Positions 1 through 6,489 of a stretch of DNA of 11,194 nt are shown one piece after another. Numbering within the stretch: position 1 is the stretch's first letter; every line of letters begins with the position of its first letter. The notes beneath the pieces are model-generated. The model saw only the letters and a program-made list of their open reading frames with translations, ran no database searches and was not told the origin of the DNA. This DNA comes from an uncultured Dysgonomonas sp. (GTDB taxonomy: Bacteria > Bacteroidota > Bacteroidia > Bacteroidales > Dysgonomonadaceae), in NCBI GenBank assembly GCA_937875275.1, contig CALNCC010000049.1:1-11194 (forward strand). Reading direction: 5' to 3'. A program made the translations under genes and the position numbers.

Positions 1-655
1 GCCGGAGAGTAACCATTTGCTCGTCGCAACGGCTCACGACGTGCTTGAGGACTGGGCCATTCTCCAATGGATCGAAGAACAGCATCTTGCCGAGGCTGAA
101 CAGTATCTCGCTGCCTTCGAAGTTGCGACTAACGGCAAGCGTCCCCATGAATACCATGATGAGGATGGCAAATAAGTCGTCGAAGATAAGTATACCGAAA
201 ACAACCTCGGTAAATTTTTTGCCCTTGTAGCGAGGATCGTCAAACGCTTTCACGATGATAGTCGTAGAAGACAGACACAGCATACAGCCCAAGAAGAAGC
301 TGTTCCATACCCCCCATCCCATCAGCTCGCCAAGGAAGAATCCGGAGACACCAAGCCCCATGATGATGACAAGCAAGGTGATAAAACCCGTTTTTCCATT
401 ACTTATCAGCTTCTTAAAACTGAAATCCAGCCCCATAGCGAAAAGAAGAAATATAACCCCGATCTCGCCCCACACATTAATGTTTGCACCGTCTCCGATG
501 GTAGGAAAAAAACTGAAGTGCGGCCCGGCAATGAATCCCGCAACGATATACCCCAACACCACCGGCTGTTTCAACCACTTAAAGATGATGGTTACTATCC
601 CTGCTACGATCAGAAGAAAGGCGAGGTCGGTTATAATCGGTGGAAGATGCGTCAT
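1..655 (-). CDS. Kef/CPA2-type monovalent cation:proton antiporter, N-terminal part (runs off left edge)
   Basis: This is an inner-membrane secondary transporter of the Na+/H+ exchanger superfamily (CPA2, Kef-like), expected to exchange Na+ or K+ for protons. The ATG at 655-653 opens a frame that stays open to the window edge (218 codons), beginning MTHLPPIITDLAF. Alternating hydrophobic helices are visible. Family signatures are LGYIVAGFIAGPH near residues 35-47, an IGVIFLLFAMGLDFSF helix near 64-79, the LSSTTIIVKAFDD stretch near 127-139, and an acidic-pair helix, FGILIFDDLFAILIM, near 154-168; the acidic pair sits where these exchangers bind the cation. From residue 195, just after LGKMLFF, the sequence becomes polar (DPLENGPVLKH...) where family members continue into another helix. 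The C-terminal half, including any regulatory domain, lies outside the window. The family assignment is firm; the ion is not. Confidence 0.85.
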   Translation of the reverse strand, partial: MTHLPPIITDLAFLLIVAGIVTIIFKWLKQPVVLGYIVAGFIAGPHFSFFPTIGDGANINVWGEIGVIFLLFAMGLDFSFKKLISNGKTGFITLLVIIMGLGVSGFFLGELMGWGVWNSFFLGCMLCLSSTTIIVKAFDDPRYKGKKFTEVVFGILIFDDLFAILIMVFMGTLAVSRNFEGSEILFSLGKMLFFDPLENGPVLKHVVSRCDEQMVTLR

Positions 656-803
656 AAGTTATATCTCAATCTAAATTCTTTTAAAAAAATCGGTCTGCTC
701 CGAGTAAGGCAGTGTTTTCTTCAGGACAAATGCTGTCGTCATACGAAGAAAACAAAACTGAAAGAAAGGAGTCTTTTATCAGTCAAAAAGAAAACAAGTT
801 TTA

Positions 804-811
804 CAAAAATA
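804..811 (-). promoter_or_regulatory. Candidate -7 element (TATTTTTG) for the antiporter gene
   Basis: Read on the minus strand, the octamer TATTTTTG matches the Bacteroidetes TAnnTTTG consensus exactly. It would start transcription near 798, giving an untranslated leader of about 140 nt before the antiporter ATG. No clear -33 TTTG element was seen at the usual distance, and such octamers occur by chance in AT-rich DNA. Confidence 0.3.
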
Positions 812-1040
812 GTTTAAATAGATAAAATCTGAAAATAAAAATAGCTACTTGTCAGTAATTATTCCACTTTTTAAGGAATTTGATTTTAGAGAATAAAATA
901 GCTATTCCTATATCCACCCCTTTAAGTTTAGTCAACTAAGCGATAAAAAGAAAAGTGCCGTAGAATCTGTCGCATATCAAAAAGCCATCCCCTACCCCAT
1001 TCATATTACAAAAGAACACAAAATAAAGAGAAACACAACA

Positions 1041-1078
1041 CATAATGATATTTAAAATAAATATTACGGTACATTATG
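1041..1078. promoter_or_regulatory. Nested AT-rich dyad upstream of the permease promoter
   Basis: CATAATG (1041-1047) is the reverse complement of CATTATG (1072-1078). Directly inside the left arm lies a second dyad, ATATTTA-AAA-TAAATAT (1048-1064). The structure ends 23 bases before the candidate -7 element of the permease gene, a plausible position for an operator. Chance dyads are common in AT-rich DNA, so the regulatory reading is an inference. Confidence 0.3.
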
Positions 1079-1101
1079 ATACAAAATAAAATATTTTACA
1101 T

Positions 1102-1109
1102 TATTTTTG
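1102..1109 (+). promoter_or_regulatory. Candidate -7 element (TATTTTTG) for the amino acid permease gene
   Basis: TATTTTTG matches the Bacteroidetes -7 consensus TAnnTTTG. It lies 16 bases before the permease ATG at 1126, so the leader would be only about 10 nt. That is short but compatible with start selection that does not depend on a Shine-Dalgarno site. No -33 element is evident. Confidence 0.3.
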
Positions 1110-1125
1110 ACAAAAAAAAGACCAC

Positions 1126-2574
1126 ATGACAAGCAATCTGTTTAGAAAAAAATCAATCACGCAATCCTTAGAGCACGACAGCGCTGACGCAAACGGACTT
1201 CGCAGAAGTCTTGGCGCAGCAAATCTCGTCGGCTTAGGCATCGGAGCCATCATCGGCACGGGCATCTTCGTCCTCACCGGCGTTGCCGCCGCCAATTACG
1301 CAGGGCCGGCACTGACTATTTCGTTCGTCATCTCAGCATTGGGCTGTCTGTTTGCCGGATTGTGCTACGCCGAATTTGCATCCATGATTCCCGTAGCAGG
1401 CAGTGCATACGCATACAGTTACTCGACGTTGGGCGAGTTCATCGCATGGTTTATAGGGTGGGATCTCATCCTCGAATATCTCTTCGCCGCCGGCACGGTT
1501 GCCGTAGGATGGTCGGGATACGTTTCCAGTTTCTTCGAAGGCATAGGAATACACATCCCCTACTCCATTTCGCAATCCCCATTCGGATTTTCGACCCAAG
1601 AGGGATGGTATATGACAGGCAGTATCATCAATTTCCCCGCCATATTCATCATCTCTCTGATGACCGTTCTCCTCGTGCTCGGCATAAAACAATCAGCGAC
1701 ACTCAACAATATCATTGTCTTCATCAAGGTTGCCGTCATACTGCTGTTCATCGGCTTCGGCATTTCATATATATCTGTCGACAACTGGGTTCCCTACATA
1801 CCCGAAGAAACCTCGCCGGGGCACTTCGGCATTTCGGGCATCCTGCGCGGAGCCGGAGTCATCTTCTTTGCATACATCGGATTCGATGCCGTATCTACCG
1901 TTGCCCAGGAAGCCAAAAATCCGCAGAAAGACATGCCAAAAGGAATATTGTTTTCACTGCTCATATGTACCATACTATACATTGCCGTTACCGCCATACT
2001 TACAGGCATGGTGCATTATTCCGAGCTCGACCATCCGGCTCCTATCGCCTATGCTATCGACAAAGTAGGTGGCGGACTGCAATGGCTTTCTCCATTTGTT
2101 AAAATAGGAGCTATCGCCGGACTAAGCTCGGTCGTATTGGTTATGATGCTCGGTCAGTCCCGCATCTTCTATTCGATGTCGAGAGACGGCCTGTTGCCCA
2201 AACTATTCTCGGGAGTGCACAAACAATACGGCACACCTTACAAGTCGACCATACTCACAGGGTCAGTCTCGGCGTTAGTGGCAGGATTGTTGCCGATCAA
2301 CATATTAGGAGAGCTTGTATCCATCGGCACGCTGATGGCATTCGTCATCGTCTGCGTATCCATCATCGTACTGCGCAAAACAAATCCGGGCATCAACCGC
2401 CCTTTCAGAACGCCATGGGTTCCCTTGGTGCCTCTGCTGGGAGCTGGAATATGCCTCGTGCAAATGATTTCCCTCCCTTGGGACACATGGTTGCGCCTCA
2501 TCGTATGGATGGCAATCGGATTTGTTATCTATTTTACTTACGGAATCAAACACAGTAAGCTGAATATAAAATAA
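1126..2574 (+). CDS. APC-superfamily amino acid permease (cationic amino acid transporter-like)
   Basis: This is an inner-membrane amino acid transporter of the APC superfamily, closest in pattern to the CAT/YfnA type. The 482-residue length and about 12 hydrophobic segments fit the family. Family signatures in order are: the helix-1 glycine motif GLGIGAIIGTGIF near residues 36-48; YAEFASMIPVAGSAYAYSY near 81-99; the conserved helix-6 segment FAYIGFDAVSTVAQEAKNP near 248-266; and GQSRIFYSMSRDGLLP near 343-358. The short N-terminal tail (FRKKS...HDSADANGLRRSLG) resembles the cytoplasmic lead-in of CAT-type permeases. The ATG at 1126 is the first in frame and places helix 1 near residue 33. The gene is transcribed alone and is followed by a hairpin. 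The substrate cannot be read from the sequence; cationic amino acids are a family-based guess. Confidence 0.9.
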   Translation: MTSNLFRKKSITQSLEHDSADANGLRRSLGAANLVGLGIGAIIGTGIFVLTGVAAANYAGPALTISFVISALGCLFAGLCYAEFASMIPVAGSAYAYSYSTLGEFIAWFIGWDLILEYLFAAGTVAVGWSGYVSSFFEGIGIHIPYSISQSPFGFSTQEGWYMTGSIINFPAIFIISLMTVLLVLGIKQSATLNNIIVFIKVAVILLFIGFGISYISVDNWVPYIPEETSPGHFGISGILRGAGVIFFAYIGFDAVSTVAQEAKNPQKDMPKGILFSLLICTILYIAVTAILTGMVHYSELDHPAPIAYAIDKVGGGLQWLSPFVKIGAIAGLSSVVLVMMLGQSRIFYSMSRDGLLPKLFSGVHKQYGTPYKSTILTGSVSALVAGLLPINILGELVSIGTLMAFVIVCVSIIVLRKTNPGINRPFRTPWVPLVPLLGAGICLVQMISLPWDTWLRLIVWMAIGFVIYFTYGIKHSKLNIK

Positions 2575-2611
2575 CAGGCAACAAGACCATTATCATCAAA
2601 CACACTATCTG

Positions 2612-2660
2612 ACCCGATATCACAAAACGAGTTTTTTCGTTGGTGATATCGGGTTCTTTC
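2612..2660 (+). terminator. Hairpin terminator after the permease gene
   Basis: A perfect 12-bp inverted repeat, ACCCGATATCAC (2612-2623) and GTGATATCGGGT (2643-2654), encloses an inner stem AACGA/TCGTT (2626-2630 with 2637-2641). It starts 37 bases after the permease stop codon. The downstream tract is only TCTTTC, so termination may be incomplete or factor-assisted. Confidence 0.6.
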
Positions 2661-2779
2661 ATCCCTACGAGGCTATATGATATGCAGCCGTAGATCCATA
2701 TCAGCCTGACTTTAAGAAGTTTTATAAGAGTTACACTTTTATTTTCACTTATAACACTCTGTCTTTTAACATTAATCAC

Positions 2780-2787
2780 TACCTTTG
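2780..2787 (+). promoter_or_regulatory. Candidate -7 element (TACCTTTG) for the OmpA/TPR lipoprotein gene
   Basis: TACCTTTG matches TAnnTTTG exactly and lies downstream of the permease terminator and 55 bases before the lipoprotein ATG at 2843. The leader would be roughly 50 nt. No -33 TTTG is seen. The location between a terminator and a gene start supports it somewhat. Confidence 0.4.
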
Positions 2788-2842
2788 CCACACCTTAACA
2801 GAAATAATTATTTCTAACACCTTTACTACATTGCAAAAAAAA

Positions 2843-5098
2843 ATGAGAAAATTAAAATTCAAACTACACAAAGACCCTGCCACACTATATTGGGGAATCT
2901 TACTTGTACTCCTGTTTGTTGGCTATTCGTGTTCATCCTCCCGCAACTCGTCGGTGAGAGAAATAAAAGATTCGAGAAAAAGCAGAATCGACAAACCGTC
3001 GAAAAGTGAAGCTATGGTAAAACCACTCTTCATGCAATATGAACGTGTAACTGCCGAACTGCCGGACGACGGAGTATTCGAATTCGACGAAGGATCTACA
3101 CTATCCGAAATAGTTACGTATAGCAATAAGACTAAGAAAGAGGTGGTAAGAAACAAACTCGACACCACACTGACATACGATCTGGATGAGTTTGTGATAG
3201 TAGCAAAATCGACATACACACCCGAACGAGACGGGCGTGTGATGGTCAACTTCGACATCAAGGTTCCGAAAGAATACATTTCACCCGACTGGAGCCTTAC
3301 GCTCACTCCGATGCTACTGCACAACGACTCGTTGGTCGAACTGGAAGATGTGATACTGAAAGGAGAGAACTTCCACACCAAACAGAAACAAGATTATCAG
3401 GCGTATGACGATTACGTAAACTCGATCGTAGACAAATCGCAATACGACAGTGTATTCAGCGACAAGAAAAACATATCGAAAGACATAAAAAACCGTCAGG
3501 AATTTTATTGGAAACTATACAATGACGAATGGAACAAGCATAAGAATTTTGAAAAATGGAAAACCAAAGCCGAAGATCAGGAAGCATATAAGGCTGCGCG
3601 CAAACTGGGACAAAGAGAGAACCTGAGAAACGAATATACACGCAAAGCGCGCGAAAAATCAATTCAGGAGTTTGCCAAAGGAAAAGATACGACAGGCATC
3701 TATGCCGAACACATGCGACAGTTCGAGAAGAAAGCGAAAAATCTACCCGACGAATGGGAAAAGAAAGAGCTGAAATCGGTTCCGTCTCAGTACAAAGCCA
3801 TATTTGAAGGGGACAAAGACATCGAAGACTTGTCAAATTTTACCATGACTGAAAAAGACTCGATAGAGATTGCTCAGAACAGATATATGTTCGACAAGAT
3901 AGCCGAGAATGAACTGAAAGCAGAAAGATTGGACGAGAAAAGAGAAGAACTGATTCCGTTTCCGTTCCGCGAAAACGTTCGCCTCGACAGTGTGGTGCAC
4001 ACCCGAGGAGATATGGTATACCATTATAGCCAAGACTATCCTGTTACCGAAGGACTGAAGAGCATCGGCATCAGTCTGCGAGGATATGTACAAGCTATCG
4101 ACCACAGCACATACACATTGCCCGAAACCGATACGATCAGATATTACATTTCGTCTTTGGCTCAACTTGCCGACACTTCGTTGATGTACAAAAACACGAC
4201 GATATATCGCAACATGTTCGACAAGATAACGATATACCCTAAGTTTGCTGCCGGCAAATACAAGTTCGACATCAACTATGGTGACAATAAACAGCAAGTA
4301 GATTCTTTGGTAAACAAATACCACAGCCTTTCGTCTAAATACGAAGGTGCGGTAGTGGATAGCGTTACCATACACACCACCACATCGCTCGACGGAGCGT
4401 TCGACGCAAATGCCCTATACACGCAAGAACGGGGCGAATCGTTGAAAAACTATCTGGCTATGACGTACGGCAACCGCATAGATGTAGCCAACACCTTTGC
4501 CACAACATTCAAAGGCGAAGACTGGCAAACAATGGTCAACCTCATGCGCAAACGAAACGACTTGCCCAACAAACAGGAGATATTCGACATAGTAACGCAA
4601 AACCCTTACCCCGACGAGGCGGAAGAGTCAATCAAAAAACAATATCCGTCCGACTATAAAGTAATGTACGACTCTATATATCCTAAGCTGAGAAAGATGG
4701 AGATCACATATCACATGAGCCGTCCCGGCATGGCTACATCAGACTCGATACACAGCGAAGAGAAGGAAGGATATGAAGAAGGCGTACGACTATTGTTAGA
4801 TAGAGAATACACAAAAGCATTCGACATACTGGTCAACTATCCCGACTACAATACGGCTCTGTGCTTAGCGTGTGCCGGATACGACGAGCGAGCCTACGAT
4901 CTGCTGGTGCAGCTGAAGGCGACAGGTAACACCGAATATCTGTTGGCAATCGTATGCCAGCGAATGGGCAATGAAGAGGATGCTATCGAACATCTGCAAA
5001 AAGCGTTCGAGCTGGACCCTAACAAGAAACACCGGGCGAAGTTAGATTCTGAGATCAAGACTTTGGTGTCGAAATACAATATCAGCCTGGCGGAATAA
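2843..5098 (+). CDS. Large envelope lipoprotein with OmpA-like segment and C-terminal TPR
   Basis: This 751-residue exported protein has no recognised name. The N-terminus (MRKLKFKLHK, then a hydrophobic run ending in VGYSC) is a lipoprotein signal with Cys30 as the likely lipidated residue, although GYS before the Cys is a loose lipobox. A beta-rich part (about 110-180, with LTLTPMLLHNDSLVELEDV) resembles the N-terminal region of Bacteroidales DUF3868-type proteins. Next is a highly charged helical, possibly coiled-coil, region (about 210-370). A segment near 465-545, with VDSVTIHTTTSLDG..N..L..ERGESLKNYL, follows the OmpA-like pattern of a beta strand, a turn with Asn, then an Arg-containing helix. 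A TPR-like repeat (about 690-735, AIEHLQKAFELDPN) closes the protein. TTG at 2831 could extend it by four residues; the ATG at 2843 gives the more natural signal peptide. It probably sits in the periplasm or outer membrane and binds peptidoglycan or protein partners. Confidence 0.8.
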   Translation: MRKLKFKLHKDPATLYWGILLVLLFVGYSCSSSRNSSVREIKDSRKSRIDKPSKSEAMVKPLFMQYERVTAELPDDGVFEFDEGSTLSEIVTYSNKTKKEVVRNKLDTTLTYDLDEFVIVAKSTYTPERDGRVMVNFDIKVPKEYISPDWSLTLTPMLLHNDSLVELEDVILKGENFHTKQKQDYQAYDDYVNSIVDKSQYDSVFSDKKNISKDIKNRQEFYWKLYNDEWNKHKNFEKWKTKAEDQEAYKAARKLGQRENLRNEYTRKAREKSIQEFAKGKDTTGIYAEHMRQFEKKAKNLPDEWEKKELKSVPSQYKAIFEGDKDIEDLSNFTMTEKDSIEIAQNRYMFDKIAENELKAERLDEKREELIPFPFRENVRLDSVVHTRGDMVYHYSQDYPVTEGLKSIGISLRGYVQAIDHSTYTLPETDTIRYYISSLAQLADTSLMYKNTTIYRNMFDKITIYPKFAAGKYKFDINYGDNKQQVDSLVNKYHSLSSKYEGAVVDSVTIHTTTSLDGAFDANALYTQERGESLKNYLAMTYGNRIDVANTFATTFKGEDWQTMVNLMRKRNDLPNKQEIFDIVTQNPYPDEAEESIKKQYPSDYKVMYDSIYPKLRKMEITYHMSRPGMATSDSIHSEEKEGYEEGVRLLLDREYTKAFDILVNYPDYNTALCLACAGYDERAYDLLVQLKATGNTEYLLAIVCQRMGNEEDAIEHLQKAFELDPNKKHRAKLDSEIKTLVSKYNISLAE

Positions 5099-5128
5099 GA
5101 CTTTCGCTGAGAATATACAATATACAAG

Positions 5129-5163
5129 AACGAGGTAATCGCCATGATTACCTCGTTTTTTTT
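5129..5163 (+). terminator. Rho-independent terminator after the lipoprotein gene
   Basis: The stem AACGAGGTAATC (5129-5140) pairs perfectly with GATTACCTCGTT (5146-5157) around a 5-nt loop. The right arm runs into eight consecutive T residues (5156-5163). It begins 30 bases after the stop codon. This is the clearest terminator in the window. Confidence 0.92.
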
Positions 5164-5260
5164 ATCTGCAAATATTTTCAATTAGAATATCTTGACTACA
5201 TGTATCCGACCAATGCCATCACTTTCTACTGAAAACTAACAACAATCATATCATCACCCT

Positions 5261-5380
5261 TTATAAGCTTCCGACCAATAGAACATTAGACTCCAGCTCC
5301 ATCTCAATGATTGTAATTTCGGGTTTTTCATAGACCTCCGCCGTGAGGTTCAGTGGTGTGTGGTTTTGGTTTGCATCCAT
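5261..5380 (-). CDS. Short peptide gene (39 residues) with YEKPE...IIEMELE...GS pattern
   Basis: ATG at 5380 reads MDANQNHTPLNLTAEVYEKP, then EITIIEMELESNVLLVGSL, and stops at 5263-5261. The core pattern (Tyr-x-x-Pro-Glu, alternating hydrophobic Ile residues with acidic residues, then a hydrophobic run and Gly-Ser near the C-terminus) looks like a recurring class of very short Bacteroidales peptides of the type YxxPxIxxIExExExxILxxS, recalled here rather than searched. It has no signal peptide, membrane helix or cysteine. A one-mismatch -7 element (TTCCTTTG, 5419-5412 on the minus strand) would give a leader of about 25 nt. It is isolated, on the opposite strand to the lipoprotein gene and about 310 bases downstream of the sigma operon's last stop. 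Its function is unknown; the frame could still be fortuitous. Confidence 0.5.
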   Translation of the reverse strand: MDANQNHTPLNLTAEVYEKPEITIIEMELESNVLLVGSL

Positions 5381-5411
5381 TATACTCAATTTTTTATGAC
5401 TTATCAGCACA

Positions 5412-5443
5412 CAAAGGAAGTTAAAAGACCTCATTAAGGAGGT
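5412..5443 (-). promoter_or_regulatory. Promoter-like region of the short peptide gene
   Basis: On the minus strand TTCCTTTG (5419-5412) differs from TAnnTTTG at one base and lies about 30 bases before the ATG at 5380. Immediately upstream, where a -33 region would be, ACCTC (5428-5432) and GAGGT (5439-5443) form a dyad around ATTAAG. The arrangement would suit an operator overlapping a promoter, but no -33 TTTG is present at the usual spacing. Confidence 0.3.
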
Positions 5444-5470
5444 GTCAATGCGTCAAAAGAGATGTGTCAA
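5442..5470. repeat. Cluster of three TTGAC(A/G)C heptamers
   Basis: The forward strand has GTGTCAA at 5442-5448, GCGTCAA at 5450-5456 and GTGTCAA at 5464-5470; on the minus strand these read TTGACAC, TTGACGC and TTGACAC. The outer two copies are 22 bases apart and lie in a longer match, GTGTCAAT-n4-CAAAAG. Closely spaced degenerate repeats like this are found in multi-site operators and at the ends of IS21-type insertion sequences. No transposase lies nearby in the window. Confidence 0.5.
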
Positions 5471-5490
5471 TCTAACAAAAGCCCCAGTCT

Positions 5491-5519
5491 ATGGTTAATG
5501 TTTGTTAAATCTTAACCAT
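5491..5519. repeat. Inverted repeat ATGGTTAA-N13-TTAACCAT
   Basis: ATGGTTAA (5491-5498) and TTAACCAT (5512-5519) are perfect 8-bp arms, and the spacer carries a further GTTAA (5504-5508). It could be a protein-binding site or a weak hairpin; it is followed on the plus strand by a short T run. It lies downstream of the sigma operon and upstream of the short peptide gene on the same strand. Confidence 0.45.
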
Positions 5520-5620
5520 TTTGTTCTATTCTCTCAGTTTGTTTAAACTTTGATAGCCGAATAAATTAGAAATACTGCGCAACAGAATTTGTCGGAAAAC
5601 CCGAGCTGGTTCGTAATATA

Positions 5621-5651
5621 GAAAGGGTTGCTCATCCGGACAAGCAACCCT
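5621..5651 (-). terminator. Hairpin terminator after the sigma operon
   Basis: AGGGTTGCT (5624-5632) and AGCAACCCT (5643-5651) form a perfect 9-bp stem with a 10-nt loop that holds the palindrome TCCGGA. Read on the minus strand it lies about 40 bases after the stop of the last operon gene and is followed by TTTCTATATT, a weak U tract. A terminator is the simplest reading. Confidence 0.6.
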
Positions 5652-5690
5652 CTCTGATAGAATGGAAATAAAAACAGATCTGTTATTTTT

Positions 5691-6485
5691 TTATAGATGA
5701 AGATGCACTCCTACACTCCACATTTTCAGATCGGGATCGGCATTGTTGCGAAACATCGAGGTAAGCGAATAATACCCGAAGGCACTGATTCCCCTTAATC
5801 CAACCTGAAAACGACATTTGAAATCTATCGGTCTCAAGTTTTGCCCATGCCCGAGAAAACGTCGGTGGTATCCGTCATTTTCATCATAATATTCTACTTG
5901 CGACTTAGAATAACATTTCAAGAAAGCCTGCACTCCACCCGATATATATATCGAATTGGGCGAAAGATGATACTCAAGCAATAAAGGGAATGTAACATAG
6001 TATGCCAGCATCTTGCTGTCTTTGTGTCGCAGTCCGGGTTCTAAGGGAACAAACTGCGTAACGCCGTCTATTTTCTGAACATACGCCTGAGAATCGAAAT
6101 GATATCGGTGCCAATCAAGCCCTATGCCGCTCACCAAGAGCATCTTCGAATTGCTGAATTGTTTCTTATATCCTATCATATTGAACGAAAAGGCGTGCGA
6201 TCGGCTCTGTTTCAACGCACTGTTGGGCACGTTGTCGTCATAGCTCATAAAACTCATACCTAAGCCTGTCCAATGAGCTTCGAGGCTACGATACGATCGG
6301 TTTCTCGGTTTTTTGTCCTCCTTCGATCCCCAGAAAAAAGAGAAGCTATATGGTGTACCATCATAATAGACAGAACTTTCCTGGCTCTCTACTTCAAATA
6401 TCTGCGCCTTTGCCATCGTAGAGCAAGCAAAAAGGAGAAGTGCCAAAGTGGCGATTTTTCGAATAGTTAAGAATTTCATAGTCAT
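5691..6485 (-). CDS. Outer-membrane beta-barrel protein (PorT/OMP_b-brl-like), last gene of sigma operon
   Basis: This exported protein of 264 residues has a signal peptide (MTMKFLTIRKIATLALLLFA, likely cut after AKA near residue 27). The mature part shows alternating hydrophobic/polar beta strands: HAFSFNMIGYKKQF near 97-110, MLLVSGIGLDWHRYHF near 115-130, AYYVTFPLLLEYHL near 161-174, SIYISGGVQAFLK near 178-190, and a terminal strand MWSVGVHLHL. This layout fits a small eight-to-ten-strand barrel of the Bacteroidetes PorT-like group. The start at 6485 leaves 4 bases after the preceding gene's stop, so translational coupling is likely; the ATG at 6479 is an equally reasonable start. Its place behind a sigma factor and a membrane protein suggests an envelope sensor or target of that circuit. 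No specific ligand or role can be read from it. Confidence 0.75.
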   Translation of the reverse strand: MTMKFLTIRKIATLALLLFACSTMAKAQIFEVESQESSVYYDGTPYSFSFFWGSKEDKKPRNRSYRSLEAHWTGLGMSFMSYDDNVPNSALKQSRSHAFSFNMIGYKKQFSNSKMLLVSGIGLDWHRYHFDSQAYVQKIDGVTQFVPLEPGLRHKDSKMLAYYVTFPLLLEYHLSPNSIYISGGVQAFLKCYSKSQVEYYDENDGYHRRFLGHGQNLRPIDFKCRFQVGLRGISAFGYYSLTSMFRNNADPDLKMWSVGVHLHL

Positions 6486-6489
6486 GTGA

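Larger units (their letters stand above)
656..1125. other. Divergent AT-rich intergenic region between antiporter and amino acid permease
   Basis: No convincing gene lies in these 470 bases; forward frames that enter from 518 are antisense to the antiporter and then run into AT-rich sequence. It holds candidate -7 promoter elements facing both ways. It also has a direct repeat, AAAATAGCTA, at 838-847 and 895-904, and a nested dyad at 1041-1078 next to the permease promoter. Nothing resembling a riboswitch could be identified by eye. Confidence 0.6.
5164..5690. other. Intergenic region with a short minus-strand gene, repeats and a dyad
   Basis: This stretch lies between the terminator of the lipoprotein gene and the end of the convergent sigma operon. 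It contains the 39-codon frame at 5261-5380, a promoter-like site and dyad upstream of that frame, three TTGAC-type heptamers at 5442-5470, a GGTTAA dyad at 5491-5519 and the hairpin at 5624-5651. Nothing else was recognised in it. Confidence 0.6.

Noticed and set aside
2..178. Open plus-strand frame at the left edge ending at 178
   Set aside because: From about position 74 it is antisense to well-supported antiporter codons, so it is unlikely to be a real gene, although the first 24 codons are protein-like and belong to the unexplained edge segment.
255..817. Plus-strand frames across the antiporter gene and its upstream region
   Set aside because: They are antisense to the antiporter; past 655 they run through AT-rich spacer with Lys-rich, feature-free translation.
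1362..2102. Long plus-strand frame (246 codons) inside the permease gene
   Set aside because: It is a second frame of the permease coding sequence; its translation is Arg/His-rich without domain character, while the permease frame has clear helices and family motifs.
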